Source: Sistotremastrum niveocremeum HHB9708
Taxonomy: Eukaryota; Basidiomycota; Agaricomycetes; Sistotremastrales; Sistotremastraceae
Length of the DNA stretch: 64,000 bases
Assembly (NCBI GenBank): GCA_001630475.1
Contig: KV419400.1
Location: 1 to 64,000 of the forward strand
Reading direction: 5' to 3'
The position numbers and the translations under genes were made by a program. The notes beneath the pieces are model-generated. The model was not told the DNA's origin. It saw only the letters and a list, made by a program, of their open reading frames with translations, and did no database searches. This document shows positions 53,762 through 64,000 of the stretch, one piece after another; position 1 is the stretch's first letter; each line of letters starts with the position of its first letter.

Positions 53762-54398
53762 CAGAGGTCGTACAACCAGGAAATTTTCGTTATCTTGCGC
53801 CGCAACTCGGTGTACTGGCCTGTACAGATGGGGATCAGGCAAAAATATTCCCTGGAGTTTGAGCATGGATTACTGGGAATATGTGATGGTGCAGCTCCGA
53901 ATTCTTGGTCATCGTCAATTGGTCATCGTTTAATTTCTCACATAAAAAATTGTGCGCGTGCCGAGGGCTTGCCGCGCATTTGAACTTTCTTTTGTGCCAC
54001 CATCTGCGTAGGGCCGCGCCTGATCTGACTTAACACTTAATTATCTGCACTCAACATCGTCGTTCAGTCTATTTCTTGCTATCGCTACTCGACCTCGCTT
54101 TGCAAGCGCGTCACTCAAAGCCACTCTGAGCCAAGCTCTGAGCTCACTAGGGTTGGCAGAAGGTGGCATCGAACTTGCACAACTAGAGCAAACGAGAGCG
54201 CATCGGACTCATCTAAAAGCTGTGAATTCGACGCGTCCAAATTGGTTCTGTCTTTCTGTAAGCATCTAGCTTTTTTTCGTCAAATCCTGACGCGTCGAGC
54301 TCGTCTACAGGTCTACTCTCAGCATTACCGGCCGTGTACCCAAGGCCTCTCTCAATTCCACCTTATAATTTTCTTCAAACCATAGTTCATCATTGACT
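53762..54398. other. Intergenic region between F-box members 4 and 5
   Basis: About 640 bp; no gene recognised. It separates the two subgroups of the array. Confidence 0.5.
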
Positions 54399-56472
54399 AT
54401 GCAATGCCGACATCGACACCGACGCCACGAAGGACGTCTCTGCGACCACTTCTCCAGGAAGCGTCCGAGACTCGAACCCAGAGAAACTGGACCTTTCCTG
54501 AAGCTTCCGCTCGAGCTCATCATCAAAACTCTAAGTGAACTAGACCATAAAGCTTTGAAGGCTTGCAAGAAGGTTAGAATCAGCTGCACACGTCCTCGTC
54601 ACGGAGTTGGCTCATGAACCATAGGTTTCGAAAAGACTTCGAAACGTGATTCAAGAATCCTCTGTTCTACAATATTACATGCAGCTTTCTTCGCTTGGCT
54701 ACATTGACGGTTCTCGGGAATTGCCCCACCTTCAGTCGTCGACCGCCAAGCGTCAAGCGCTTTCAGATCTTGAGGACTCCTGGTCCAACCTTCGTCCAAG
54801 AGGTCAGACCCGGCTGAGTCCGATCCAGAGTCTTTCGCACTCTCTACTTATCGGAGGTGTATGGGCCACATGTGACGCTCGTCGGCCAGAAGGGCCAACC
54901 ATCTCTTTCACGACGCTGCCCTCCGTTTTAAGAGACGTTGAAGTCCAGAACCGGACATTCAAACTGACGATACGCCCAATTGAAATCGCCATCGATCCCA
55001 TCCAAGATTTACTTGTACTCGTCGAAAAGTCTACAGCCCCGTAAGCTTTCAGCCTGAGGCCTAGATCCTTCTTAGTCTTCCCTGATATTTGCATAGAGAA
55101 ATCACGTATCGATTGCACTTCCGGACAATGTCACATAATGCACCTCATCCCCAGGCACCGAAAGCAACCGTTGAATATCTTCTGCCTGGCGATTGTGATC
55201 AGGAATTACACATCAAGATATCCGGAAAATTAATCCTTGTACTCTTCACGCTGTATAATAATGATGACGGGGAGCCCGAGTATACAGTCCTTGTAGCGTG
55301 GAATTGGCATGCAGGGAAGCTTCTTACTGTGAGCTTAGATTTTTTTCATCCGTTGGTCGACTCTCCCTTATTTTTGATCAGAGTTACGACGGAGGAAAAC
55401 GCGTCATTTCGTCGTTCGCCCATGTCACACCGTCGCGATTCATGCTCGCCGAATATTTTATCTATCCGGACGAATTCGCGAAGCATGACCCACATATCCG
55501 ACTGGCGATCTTTGACTTGTGCGAGAATCCAGACGGAAGCTGCGACTTTGTACACGCTGGATCCTTGCTATTTCCTCCGATGGGATGCCCTGATGGCTGG
55601 GGTGAACGCAGAGTCCCTAATTTCAAGATTTTTTCTGACCCTGGACCCCTCATGATGCACGAACCGCCTGATCTCCCATCGCCTTTCCATCAATGTCCTA
55701 CCAACAGGATATTCGTGATTTCACTCTCGCTTACCGACGACAGTGAATTAGGCGTCACTGTTTGTTACGATTTTAGTCTCTGCGTTCCCCTCGATGCAAT
55801 CATCAAGGTTCTACCTCTTCTACCCGGAGCGGCAGCTGCAAGATACCCAGCGTTTGGAAATGATAGCCAACACAATGATGCTCCTCCTCTTCGCGGTACA
55901 AAGAAATACATCACGCCAGAAAACGCCATGAGAGTTCTGGATGCAGAACCAGAAGGACTGAGTTGGGCCACATGGGCTCAGAAAGAGGTCATAGTGAGTG
56001 TACATGTTTCATCTTGGGCCTTTGTTCATCGTCGAAACAGGTGATGGACACCAACCGACGAGTCTGCTCTGTTTCCGGAATGCGCTGTGCGGCCATGGAG
56101 CCAATCAAGGGTAGCGAAACCCAGGCGAACCTTGTGATCATGGATTTTTCACCTTTCGCTGTCTTTCATATGAACGAGGATATTGAAGAGGCAGAATATT
56201 CAAGGGAATTTGCGTGTGGTGGCGATTTGGCAGATACTCCCGCAATATTCGACATTCCAGAGGACGAAGTACTAGACGACGAAGAATTGGTACCATTTGT
56301 TCGAACGAAAAGAATTGTGCCCCGCGCGTCGGAGGTGTTTTTGGAAATGGAGACGATTATCTTCACGAGGGTGTGTATTCTTCAGGTTGCATCTGCTTTA
56401 AATATTGGTTGACACCTCTTCCAGTATAATCATGAACATAACCATCTTGACGTCGATGTTTGGACTATGTGA
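54399..56472 (+). CDS. F-box protein, tandem array member 5 (with CRHR-type N-terminal extension)
   Basis: Starts MQCRHRHRRHEGRLCDHFS at 54399, a ~35-residue extension rich in Cys/His/Arg that members 1-4 lack, then FLKLPLELIIKTLSELDHKALKACKK / VSKRLRNVIQESSVLQYYMQLSSLGYIDG (F-box). Blocks: AKRQALSDLEDSWSNLRPR, IDPIQDLLVLVEKST, LHFRTMSHNAPHPQAP, LVAWNWHAGKLLT, SRFMLAEYFIYPDEFAKHDP, LLFPPMG, LCVPLDAIIK, LSWATWAQKEV, VSGMRCAAMEP, VIMDFSPFAVF; last exon ends LDVDVWTM at 56472. Intact. Sister of member 6. Confidence 0.82.
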
Positions 56473-57013
56473 GATGGGCGATATAGCACCAACAGCGATC
56501 TATCCTGACCCACAAGATTATCATACAAAAGTATCATTATTGCTTAATCTGTACTCGATCTCCTGTTACCCGGGCTTACTCTGTGATTCGACCATCCTTA
56601 TTGATATCTCAACTATCTTGTTGCACATCGTATATACATGTGTAGAAAATCCATTCGCCAGTCAGGTCTTGCACAGAGCTTGCCGCTGCTTGGGCGCTTA
56701 TCACTTCTTCGTACTAGTCCCGAGCTTAGTCCCGCCGCTTTGCCCGCCGAATTTTCAAGATTCTGTTGTGCGAATGTACCCAGCTGCGTAGAGGTTATCT
56801 AGAGCAGACTAGCCTGAGAGCGCATCGGTATCGCAGGAAAGAAGGAAGCAGAAGAATTAACTTGGTTGCTCAGTGAGTAGCATCTGACTGGCAATATTGG
56901 TTCTTAGGACGCCAACATGAAGCTCATGCCCTCTTACTAGCATCGACTGGCCTTGGCTCAGAGGCTACTATACGATTGTCTTGTATTCATAATCCTCCTC
57001 ATCTCTCATCGCC
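56473..57013. other. Intergenic region between F-box members 5 and 6
   Basis: About 540 bp. No gene recognised. Confidence 0.5.
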
Positions 57014-59110
57014 ATGACATGCCGACACCGGCCGCGAGATCACCATGGGCGTCTTTGCGACCACTTCTCCGAGAGGTGTCCAGATCCTGTACAGGAAGCG
57101 TGCGGGCCCTTCATGAAGCTACCAGTCGAACTTATCATCAGAATTCTCACCGAACTAGACTTTGAACCTTTGAAGGCTTGCATGAAGGTCAGACTCCGCT
57201 GAATATATTCATATCGTGACCCTGGCTCAGTGAGCAACAGGTCTCGAAAAGTCTTCGAAACGTGGTTAAAGGATCCTCCGTCCTACAATATCACATTCAG
57301 CTGTTCTCGCGCGGTTTTATCGATGGTGCTTCCGGATATCCCCACCTACGGACATCGACCGCCAAGCAGCGAGCTTTATCAAATCTTCAGGACTCTTGGT
57401 CAGAGCTTCTTCCACGATGGAAGAGCTGGCTGAGTCCTACCAAGACACTCTCGGGTCGAAAACTGACCGGCGGCATATGGACGACATATGAAGACCAGGG
57501 CTCAGAAGGGCCATTCATATCTCTAACGACTCTCCCCTCTATTTCGCGGAATATTGAGATCCAAGAACGCAAAATAGAAGAGCGCAAAATAAAACTGACG
57601 AGAAAGCTTATCGATTTCGCTATCGATCCTAGTCAAGATTTACTCTTTCTCGTTGAGAAATCCACAGCTTCGTGCGCGTCTATCAAGGAGCGTTCATCCC
57701 TTTCCTCTGATGTCTCTGCCCTAGAGAAGCCGGTTATCAATTGCATTTCAGGACGATGTCACAAAATACACCTCATCCGCAAGCACGCAAGGAAACTATT
57801 GAATACCTGCCTCCTGACCATGCTGAAGAAGAATTAATCATTCAGATATCCGAAAACTTGATCATCATACTCGTCATACTGTACAATCACGAATGGGATC
57901 TCGAATTTACGAGCTTGGTAATATGGGACTGGCACAAGGGCAAACATCTTGTTGTAGGTCCCAGTTTGTCCACCAGCTGACGGGGTTTTTTTCATTGATC
58001 ATCAGAGCTACGATGGAGGACTGCGCGTTGTCTCGTCCTTCGCCCATGTCACTCCCTCGCGTTTTATGCTGGCTGAATATTTTCTTTTCCCTCGCCATCT
58101 CCGGAAGCATGACCCGCATATCCGACTGGCGTTGTTTGACTTGCGAGCGAAGCGAGATGGAACCCATCAGTTTGTATATGTCGAATCCCTCCTATTTCCT
58201 CCGATGGGCCATCTGCCTGATTGGGGGGATCGCAAAGTCACTGAATTCGAGATTCGTTCGGATCCTGGACCCGTTATCACGCACGATTCCCCTGATCACC
58301 CATCGCCTTTTCATCTGGATCCTACGAGCAGGTTGTTCCTTGTCACGCTAAGACTAACCGACGTAAGTGCCGTGAACGTCACTTCGTCCTGGCATTTCAA
58401 ATTCTGCATACCCTTTGATACGGTCATCAAGGCGGCCCCTCTTGCGCGGCCTACGTCTTATCTATTCGAAGTGCCAATCACGAAGTATCTTACGGCTGGA
58501 AACGATTGTGACGCCTACGATACTCTTCCACCCAATATTTCCAAGAAACACATCATGCCGGAAAGCGCCTCAAGAATTCTGTCAACTGAACCAATCGGAA
58601 GGGATTGGGCAGCTTGGGCTCAAGGGGGCGTCTCAGTCAGTGTCACCTTCTTATCTTGTGTCCATTCTGATTGTCCAGAAAGGTTTTGCCATTGATTGAA
58701 CGGAGCTATTTCGTCTTTGGAATGCGCTGTGCGGGGTTGGAAGCGATTCATGGCGATGATACCCACGTAGAACTGGTGATACTGGACTTCTCGCCTTTCG
58801 CTGTCTCAGATCACGTGGAGGATAGAAGAGATCCCGGATTCTCCAGAGCATTATGTTATGCGGGCAGACTGACTGACAGTCGTGAAATATTCGATATCGA
58901 CATAGGCGAAGAGGAAGGGCTATCATTCGTTGAGACGAGGAGAATTATACCTCGTACGGCGGGAGTATTGATGGATATAGAGAATATCTTGTTCTTGAGA
59001 GTAAGTCTTCTTTTCTTGTGCTTGGATCATTCAGTTATGGATACTTACCTTGTCAGTATAACGCTGAGCACGAAGGCGTTGGACTCGATGTTGGGGCTTG
59101 GAATCTGTAA
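57014..59110 (+). CDS. F-box protein, tandem array member 6
   Basis: Starts MTCRHRPRDHHGRLCDHFSE at 57014, matching the extension of member 5, followed by FMKLPVELIIRILTELDFEPLKACMK / VSKSLRNVVKGSSVLQYHIQLFSRGFIDG. Blocks: AKQRALSNLQDSWSELLPR, IDPSQDLLFLVEKST, LHFRTMSQNTPHPQAR, LVIWDWHKGKHLV, SRFMLAEYFLFPRHLRKHDP, LLFPPMG, FKFCIPFDTVIK, WAAWAQGGVSV, VFGMRCAGLEAI, VILDFSPFAVSD. The terminal exon has drifted to LDVGAWNL with TAA at 59108-59110. About seven exons; no disruption found. Confidence 0.82.
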
Positions 59111-59451
59111 AATGAGGCATACCAACGCCTTGTGAAAATCACGAGTTCAAGTTCGCCTGTTCAATCGTTTTTGGTTCCTTCAGTAATGCGCTCTCCCCAA
59201 CAAGATTCTTTTCCATTAATATTTGCTGGGATCCCGGATCTTTCAAACCAGTGCATTTCCCGTATCCGAGCCCGTTGTCTCTCCTGACGCCCTTATCTAC
59301 TTTCAGTAAATGTAACTTTGAGCACCACTTGTACTCTATGCTTGTCTCTTTTATACTCTCGCGTTAGCGATAATCGAGACATATATTTGTTCAGATTTTA
59401 CTTCAGTTTCGAGATCTCGCGCCCTACTACTGTTCTCCGAGCGTCGCTTCG
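59111..59451. other. Intergenic region between the F-box array and the calpain-like gene
   Basis: About 340 bp; a TTTATACT element near 59350 may be part of the calpain-like gene promoter. No gene seen. Confidence 0.45.
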
Positions 59452-62400
59452 ATGTCCAGCAGGCCCGACAATCACAGTTTCACTGAGACAGAGGTAAAGT
59501 CGGACTCGCTCACTCGTTTTTTGACCTCCCTAACCTTCTATGGCCTTCTCAGAAACTCCTCGAGAAAGCTAAGCAGAAAGAGCTGAACGGGGAGCTCGAC
59601 AGCGCATTCCAACTGTATATACAAGTCGGACAATCATTCCTGCAATTGTCACGCACAGCTACCAGCATCAAGTCCAAGAACTTATGCAAGGAATATGCGG
59701 GGAAGGCACTTGAGAGAGCTAAGAAGTTGAAGGCTGCCAAAGGAGAAGCGCTGCGGCCTGTGAGAGATGATGTGTATTCACAATGTGAGTAGACCGCTCT
59801 ATGTGGCAGCGAAACAGCTTTCGCTGATCAAATCTCAGATAGTCAAGGCAGCGTTGTCGAAGAGTCATCGAGTTGGAATGGAATACATTTTCCACCCTGG
59901 CCTGAAACCGATCTCATTATGGGGACCAGCTCGCTGTGAGTACTACAAGCATGAAAGGCCGTAGTAATCGGATCTCATGTTGAGCAGGATAGCGCAGCCA
60001 GCATTATCACCTCTGCAAAACTCGCTGCAGGCTTCATATCGAGCACCACCATCTTCATACCATCTCTCAACCGATCTTGCACCGGATGATATTCTCCAGA
60101 ATAATGTCACAGATTGCTCCCTAATATCTTCACTGGCGACATGCCTTAACCATCAAAAGCGATTTGGGTCTAAGGTCGTTTTTCTATTGTTTTCCGTCCT
60201 CTCAGTTCCTGACTACGTCTCCTAGATCTGCAATTTTCTATATCCTAGGAACGAGGACGGTTCACCCCAAGTCTCTGAGAACGGAGTCTATGCACTGAGA
60301 ATCTTTTGCAACGGAATCTACCGCCAAGTTCGTATCGCCTACTCGGGTCTCGACTGATGGCTAATGAACTGTCAGGTCAGTAGGTATTACCAACCTTTTA
60401 TAATTGCGAAAAATTAATAAATGGATACCTAGCAATTGATCACACTCTACCAACGACGCACTCTGGGAAACAGGTATGTGCCATTGTGAGCGCCGAGGAT
60501 TCAGGTGCAACACAATTGTTCCCTGCAATGATCGAGAAAGCCGTGAGTGTCCTTTTTGGTTAGGAAGAGGTCCGGCTTTTTACCTGGAATGCAGTTCATG
60601 AAGCTCCATGGCGGATATGAATTTCCTGGCTCGTATGCTTGTTCACTTGATTCGCTCTACTCTTGGGGTCACTGACCCACGTTCCAGGAACTCTGGTGCC
60701 GACCTGCAGTAAGATTCTGCTTTGGGAAACTCCACGGTCTTCTGAAAGGATCTATAAGGACCTTGATAGGCTGGATCCCAGAAACAATTGACCTCCGAAG
60801 GTAATGTTAGATGCCCACATATGGACCACACGCTAATGCGCCTCTAGTAACCAATTTGCACGAGAAACAACATGGAGTCGTTTCCGAGCGGCATACGAAC
60901 GAGGAGACTGCTTAGCAACTTTGGGTACTGGAAAGCAGCCTGTGGACATGCCCCAACGAAGACGTCATCTACTGGCATCTCATAGCTATCCTATACTGGG
61001 TATGTTCCTTTAGCGACGCCTCTCATTTGACCCCCAAGGGAATTTATCGTCGTTCTCCCAGATATCAGTTCCGATCGAATGGTGTCCATATTGGACTCAT
61101 GGGAAGGAACACCTCAGTCGTCATCTCCTGATGATATCGTAGCAGTTGTCGAAAACCTGGACTTGACCGCTGGGAATACGAACAGGATCCTGAAGTTTTC
61201 TTGGGAAGAGATCTGCGAGATCTTCGACACCCTTTACCTTAGTTGGAACCCCGCAATATGGAAACATCAGACCAATCTTCACCGGTAAGAGCTTGAGCAT
61301 GTCTATAGACGTATTCTGATCCCGTCCTCACAGGACGTGGAAACCCGCGAAGGAAATGAATGGGATGCCAATAAATCACAGTATGACCTTGGGCATTCCC
61401 GGCGACGACGATGTATCAAGGGACGAAATCTGCGTCCTGCTCATTCGCCATCTGATGGATAAGACGACTCATTCGCCTTTCGTTGCGCTTCATGTTGGTC
61501 AAGCTTTCGGTCGCATACAAAGTTCTGGACTCGATTCGCGAAAGGTACGATTTCTTTGCACTATTCTTTGAACACGCTTTCATGCTTCACGTAGCAAACT
61601 TACACTGACAGTTCACATGTACTGGTATGTCGTCATCATGCCTACACGTGTCATATGTTGATTCGACCGCAGAGACGCGTTCAACCATATTCAAACCGCG
61701 TTTCAATTGTCACCTCTATAGACGACTGCTCTTCGTCGGTCCACTACACGCTCACCGTTTTGTCCAACACGCCAGTATCGTTTGATGAGACACCGGACAA
61801 TTATTTATACTCCACTCGTGTGCGTATTCGTATCCTTCGTCGCCCGCAGACGCTGATATGATGCATCTAGCTCGAATCTGCGTTCACTCTGGGCACTGCA
61901 GGCGGAAACATTGAGCATCCCACATTCATGATCAACCCTCAGTGGCATCTGAAGTTCTTGGCCGATCCTTCGAGGAGTCGGAGCTCGACGACTGAAAAAC
62001 CGAAGATTAGGATCACGTTGGAAGCTGGCAGAGAACTACCTCTAAATGCATGCCTAGCATGGTCGAGCGGCGAACGGATCACCGAGTGAGTATGTTACTC
62101 CTAACCCCCTAAGACAGTGACTGACAATTCGATCCAGGTTAGTTAAGGGGGATATTGTGGCAGATACGGGAGAGTATAGCTATGGCTTGGCTGCGTTCGC
62201 GGGCGAAGTTAAAGGTACGTAAGAAAACCGCATCGTGAAGACATCGATTCTGATTCTCTCAAAGCGAGTGATTATACCCTCATCGTCTCATCTTTCTCGC
62301 CGAGAGATCTGGGCGATTTCGCTCTCACATTCGAATCATCGTCTCGCTTCGAGCTGGAGCCGATTCGTCAGGAAGGGGCGGGCATGTTCAAGAAAGTCAT

Positions 62401-62820
62401 TAAAGGTGCATGGGAAGGCGCAAAGGCAGCGGGCAGTCCACGATTTGGGAAATACGAGCAGAATCCGGTTATAGATCTCACCGTGTCCGCGACGTGTCAG
62501 ATGAAGTGAGCATTGCCTCCATATTCTTCACCTCTTTGATATCGAGGTCCACTAGACTGCGACTGCGATTGATCAAGCCGAATCCTTCAGCCGCTTTGAA
62601 CGTGACTGTCTTCCAATCCCTGGATACTGGGCAAGGGAAAGAGGTCTTGACCAGTGGACCGTATTCTGATGCCATTTGCGGCACCGCGACGAAGGCCACG
62701 ACACTCCCTAAAGGGAAATACGTGATGATTCCTTCGACATTCGCGGCAGGTATCCAGGAGAGATGGGAGTTGATAGTGTATCACAGTAAAGCGGAGGTGA
62801 AAGTGGCTTTGAGAGACTGA
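59452..62820 (+). CDS. Calpain-like cysteine protease, PalB/Rim13 type
   Basis: A non-lysosomal cysteine protease; PalB/Rim13 cleaves the PacC/Rim101 regulator in fungal ambient-pH signalling, working with ESCRT-III. It starts MSSRPDNHSF at 59452. An N-terminal MIT-like helix bundle (KLLEKAKQKELNGELDSAFQ ... YAGKALERAKKLKAAKG) would bind ESCRT-III. The catalytic core has LQNNVTDCSLISSL (oxyanion Gln and catalytic Cys), EKAFMKLHGGYEFPGS, NSGADLQTLIGWIPE and ASHSYPILDI (His). The third site reads SILDSWEG where KNPW is usual. C2-like C-terminal domains follow (NPQWHLKFLADPS, ADTGEYSYGLAAF, VIDLTVSATCQMK, FAAGIQERWELIVYHS). About 13 short introns, ~870 residues; TGA at 62818-62820. Confidence 0.85.
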
Positions 62821-62868
62821 AGCTGTCCGTCGTTTGATGATGATCTGTCGACGATGGTGTGGATGATG

Positions 62869-62915
62869 CGTGAATTTGGTATACAGGATGATGCATGATG
62901 CATGATACAGCATTG
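62869..62915. repeat. ATGATGC-type simple repeat between convergent genes
   Basis: A short run of GATGATGCATGATGCATGAT units (about 62888-62907) fills most of the 96-bp gap between the two stop codons. Confidence 0.4.
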
Positions 62916-62916
62916 A

Positions 62917-64000
62917 TCAGAATAGTTTATCTAATAGTACACGTGAAGCTTCTACACCCAACTATAACGCACGTCAGTTCTGGCATTCTCAACAGAAATC
63001 GAAGTACTCACAAATGTCGCTGCATTCGCCGGGAAAGCCTAGACATAATGGACAGTCAGACAGTGCGGTGTCAAGGCCGCAGTATGTGACGCACCCTAGC
63101 CATGGCAGGCCCAAATCCTTTCCACAACGCTTTGACACCATCCGTCGCTATCGTCTTCCTCGCACAATCCAAGAAGCCTGAATAAGTCCCCGTAGGTGCA
63201 CTCTGCAATCTCGATTTAAGAACCTACGAAAACATAGTCAGATCATGGCTGCGTAAGAGACAAGCACGAAACATACGTCCGGGGGAATAGCTATACTCCA
63301 CATAGCGACACCAGCCATACCACCAGCGATAATCACAGCTCCAAGGTTCAGTTCCGAAGGCGACGATCCAGCGGGAGTGAGGTATTTTTTGGTCACTTCG
63401 TATGCTGCGAAATACCTGGAAATAGTCACACGATCAGTCGCTGAAATACGGAAGAATGAGGAACGAGGTGGGACTCACGCGGCACTACCTGGACCATCTC
63501 GAGCCAACGTCGCACCTGTGCCTCGGAATATACTTCTGATACCGCCTTCTCTGTAAAGACCTCTGACTACGTCAATGACGCCATTGTACTTGGGCCCTGA
63601 CTGTCCTTGACCTTGGATCTATTGTCCAGATAGGATGGGTAAGCAATGCAGTCTAGACCATATCGATTATGTTGCACACCTGAAGAAGGACTTTGGCGCG
63701 TTCAACGGGTGCGGCCACGAATGTTTGAGGAATGGCTGAGAAGAATCCAGCCGCTGCGACCTCCGCTGTGCTCAGTTGTTTCGACGTCCTGTTGGGAGTG
63801 TAGGCATAGACCAATTTCTTTCCAAGATCGTAACCCTACACCAATGATCGTCAAGGTGTGGTTTGGGGTGAAGCGATTGACCTACCCAGAATGAAACTGC
63901 GAAGATCGGAGTGACGCCGAGGATAGGTGGCACGATTCCACGATACAACCTACCTCAAGATATCAGCACACTATTCCACGCCATCGCGGTTTTCAAACGT
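62917..64000 (-). CDS. Mitochondrial carnitine/acylcarnitine carrier, Crc1-like (5' end off window)
   Basis: An SLC25 inner-membrane carrier that exchanges acylcarnitine for carnitine. Reading from the window end: [36 protein letters not shown], a carrier signature [10 protein letters not shown] (P-x-[DE]-x-x-[KR]), [15 protein letters not shown], a second signature [27 protein letters not shown] and the Crc1-typical end [19 protein letters not shown]. Several introns; stop TGA at 62917-62919. The start and first repeat lie beyond 64000. It ends tail-to-tail 96 bp from the calpain-like gene. The carnitine assignment rests mainly on [10 protein letters not shown] and the overall order. Confidence 0.85.

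Overview
The window is nuclear DNA from a filamentous basidiomycete, most likely an agaricomycete. Nearly every gene is cut by many short GT-AG introns of about 45-65 nt. Genes lie densely on both strands with no operons. The recognisable families (Yor1-type ABCC transporter, SKN1/KRE6 glucan-synthesis protein, PalB/Rim13-like calpain, Crc1-type carnitine carrier, expanded F-box families) are fungal. No rRNA, tRNA, CRISPR array or complete transposon was recognised.

Layout. (1) 1-21,715 is a duplicated accessory block. Four S33/TAP-like alpha/beta hydrolase genes are arranged A(+), B(+) ... C(-), D(-). By sequence A pairs with D and B with C, so the block looks like an ancient inverted duplication. 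Between the arms lie a zinc alcohol dehydrogenase (-) and three F-box-like genes (+). The second F-box-like gene carries a ~2 kb insertion in an intron, the third has a 1-nt frameshift, and a stray piece of a TAP 3' end sits between them. (2) 21,716-42,530 is a housekeeping-type stretch: a Yor1-like ABC transporter (+), an unknown disordered protein (-), a small protein with a PCNA-binding-like box and a SUMO-interacting motif (-), a TDT/SLAC1-family anion transporter (+), a UBE2O-like E2/E3 hybrid (+) and a KRE6-type GH16 membrane protein (-). (3) 42,531-59,110 is a tandem array of six paralogous F-box genes, all on +, interrupted once by an APH-like kinase gene. (4) 59,452-64,000 holds a calpain-like protease (+) and, tail to tail with it, the 3' part of a mitochondrial carnitine/acylcarnitine carrier (-) that runs off the window.

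How the genes relate. The two F-box families (three genes plus six genes) would supply substrate receptors for SCF ubiquitin ligases, and a UBE2O-type ubiquitin enzyme lies between them; a functional link is only inference. The remaining core genes act separately: drug/anion efflux, cell-wall beta-1,6-glucan, ambient-pH signalling protease and mitochondrial fatty-acid import. Gene models were assembled by eye from paralogue alignment and splice consensus, so exon edges given to the base are predictions.
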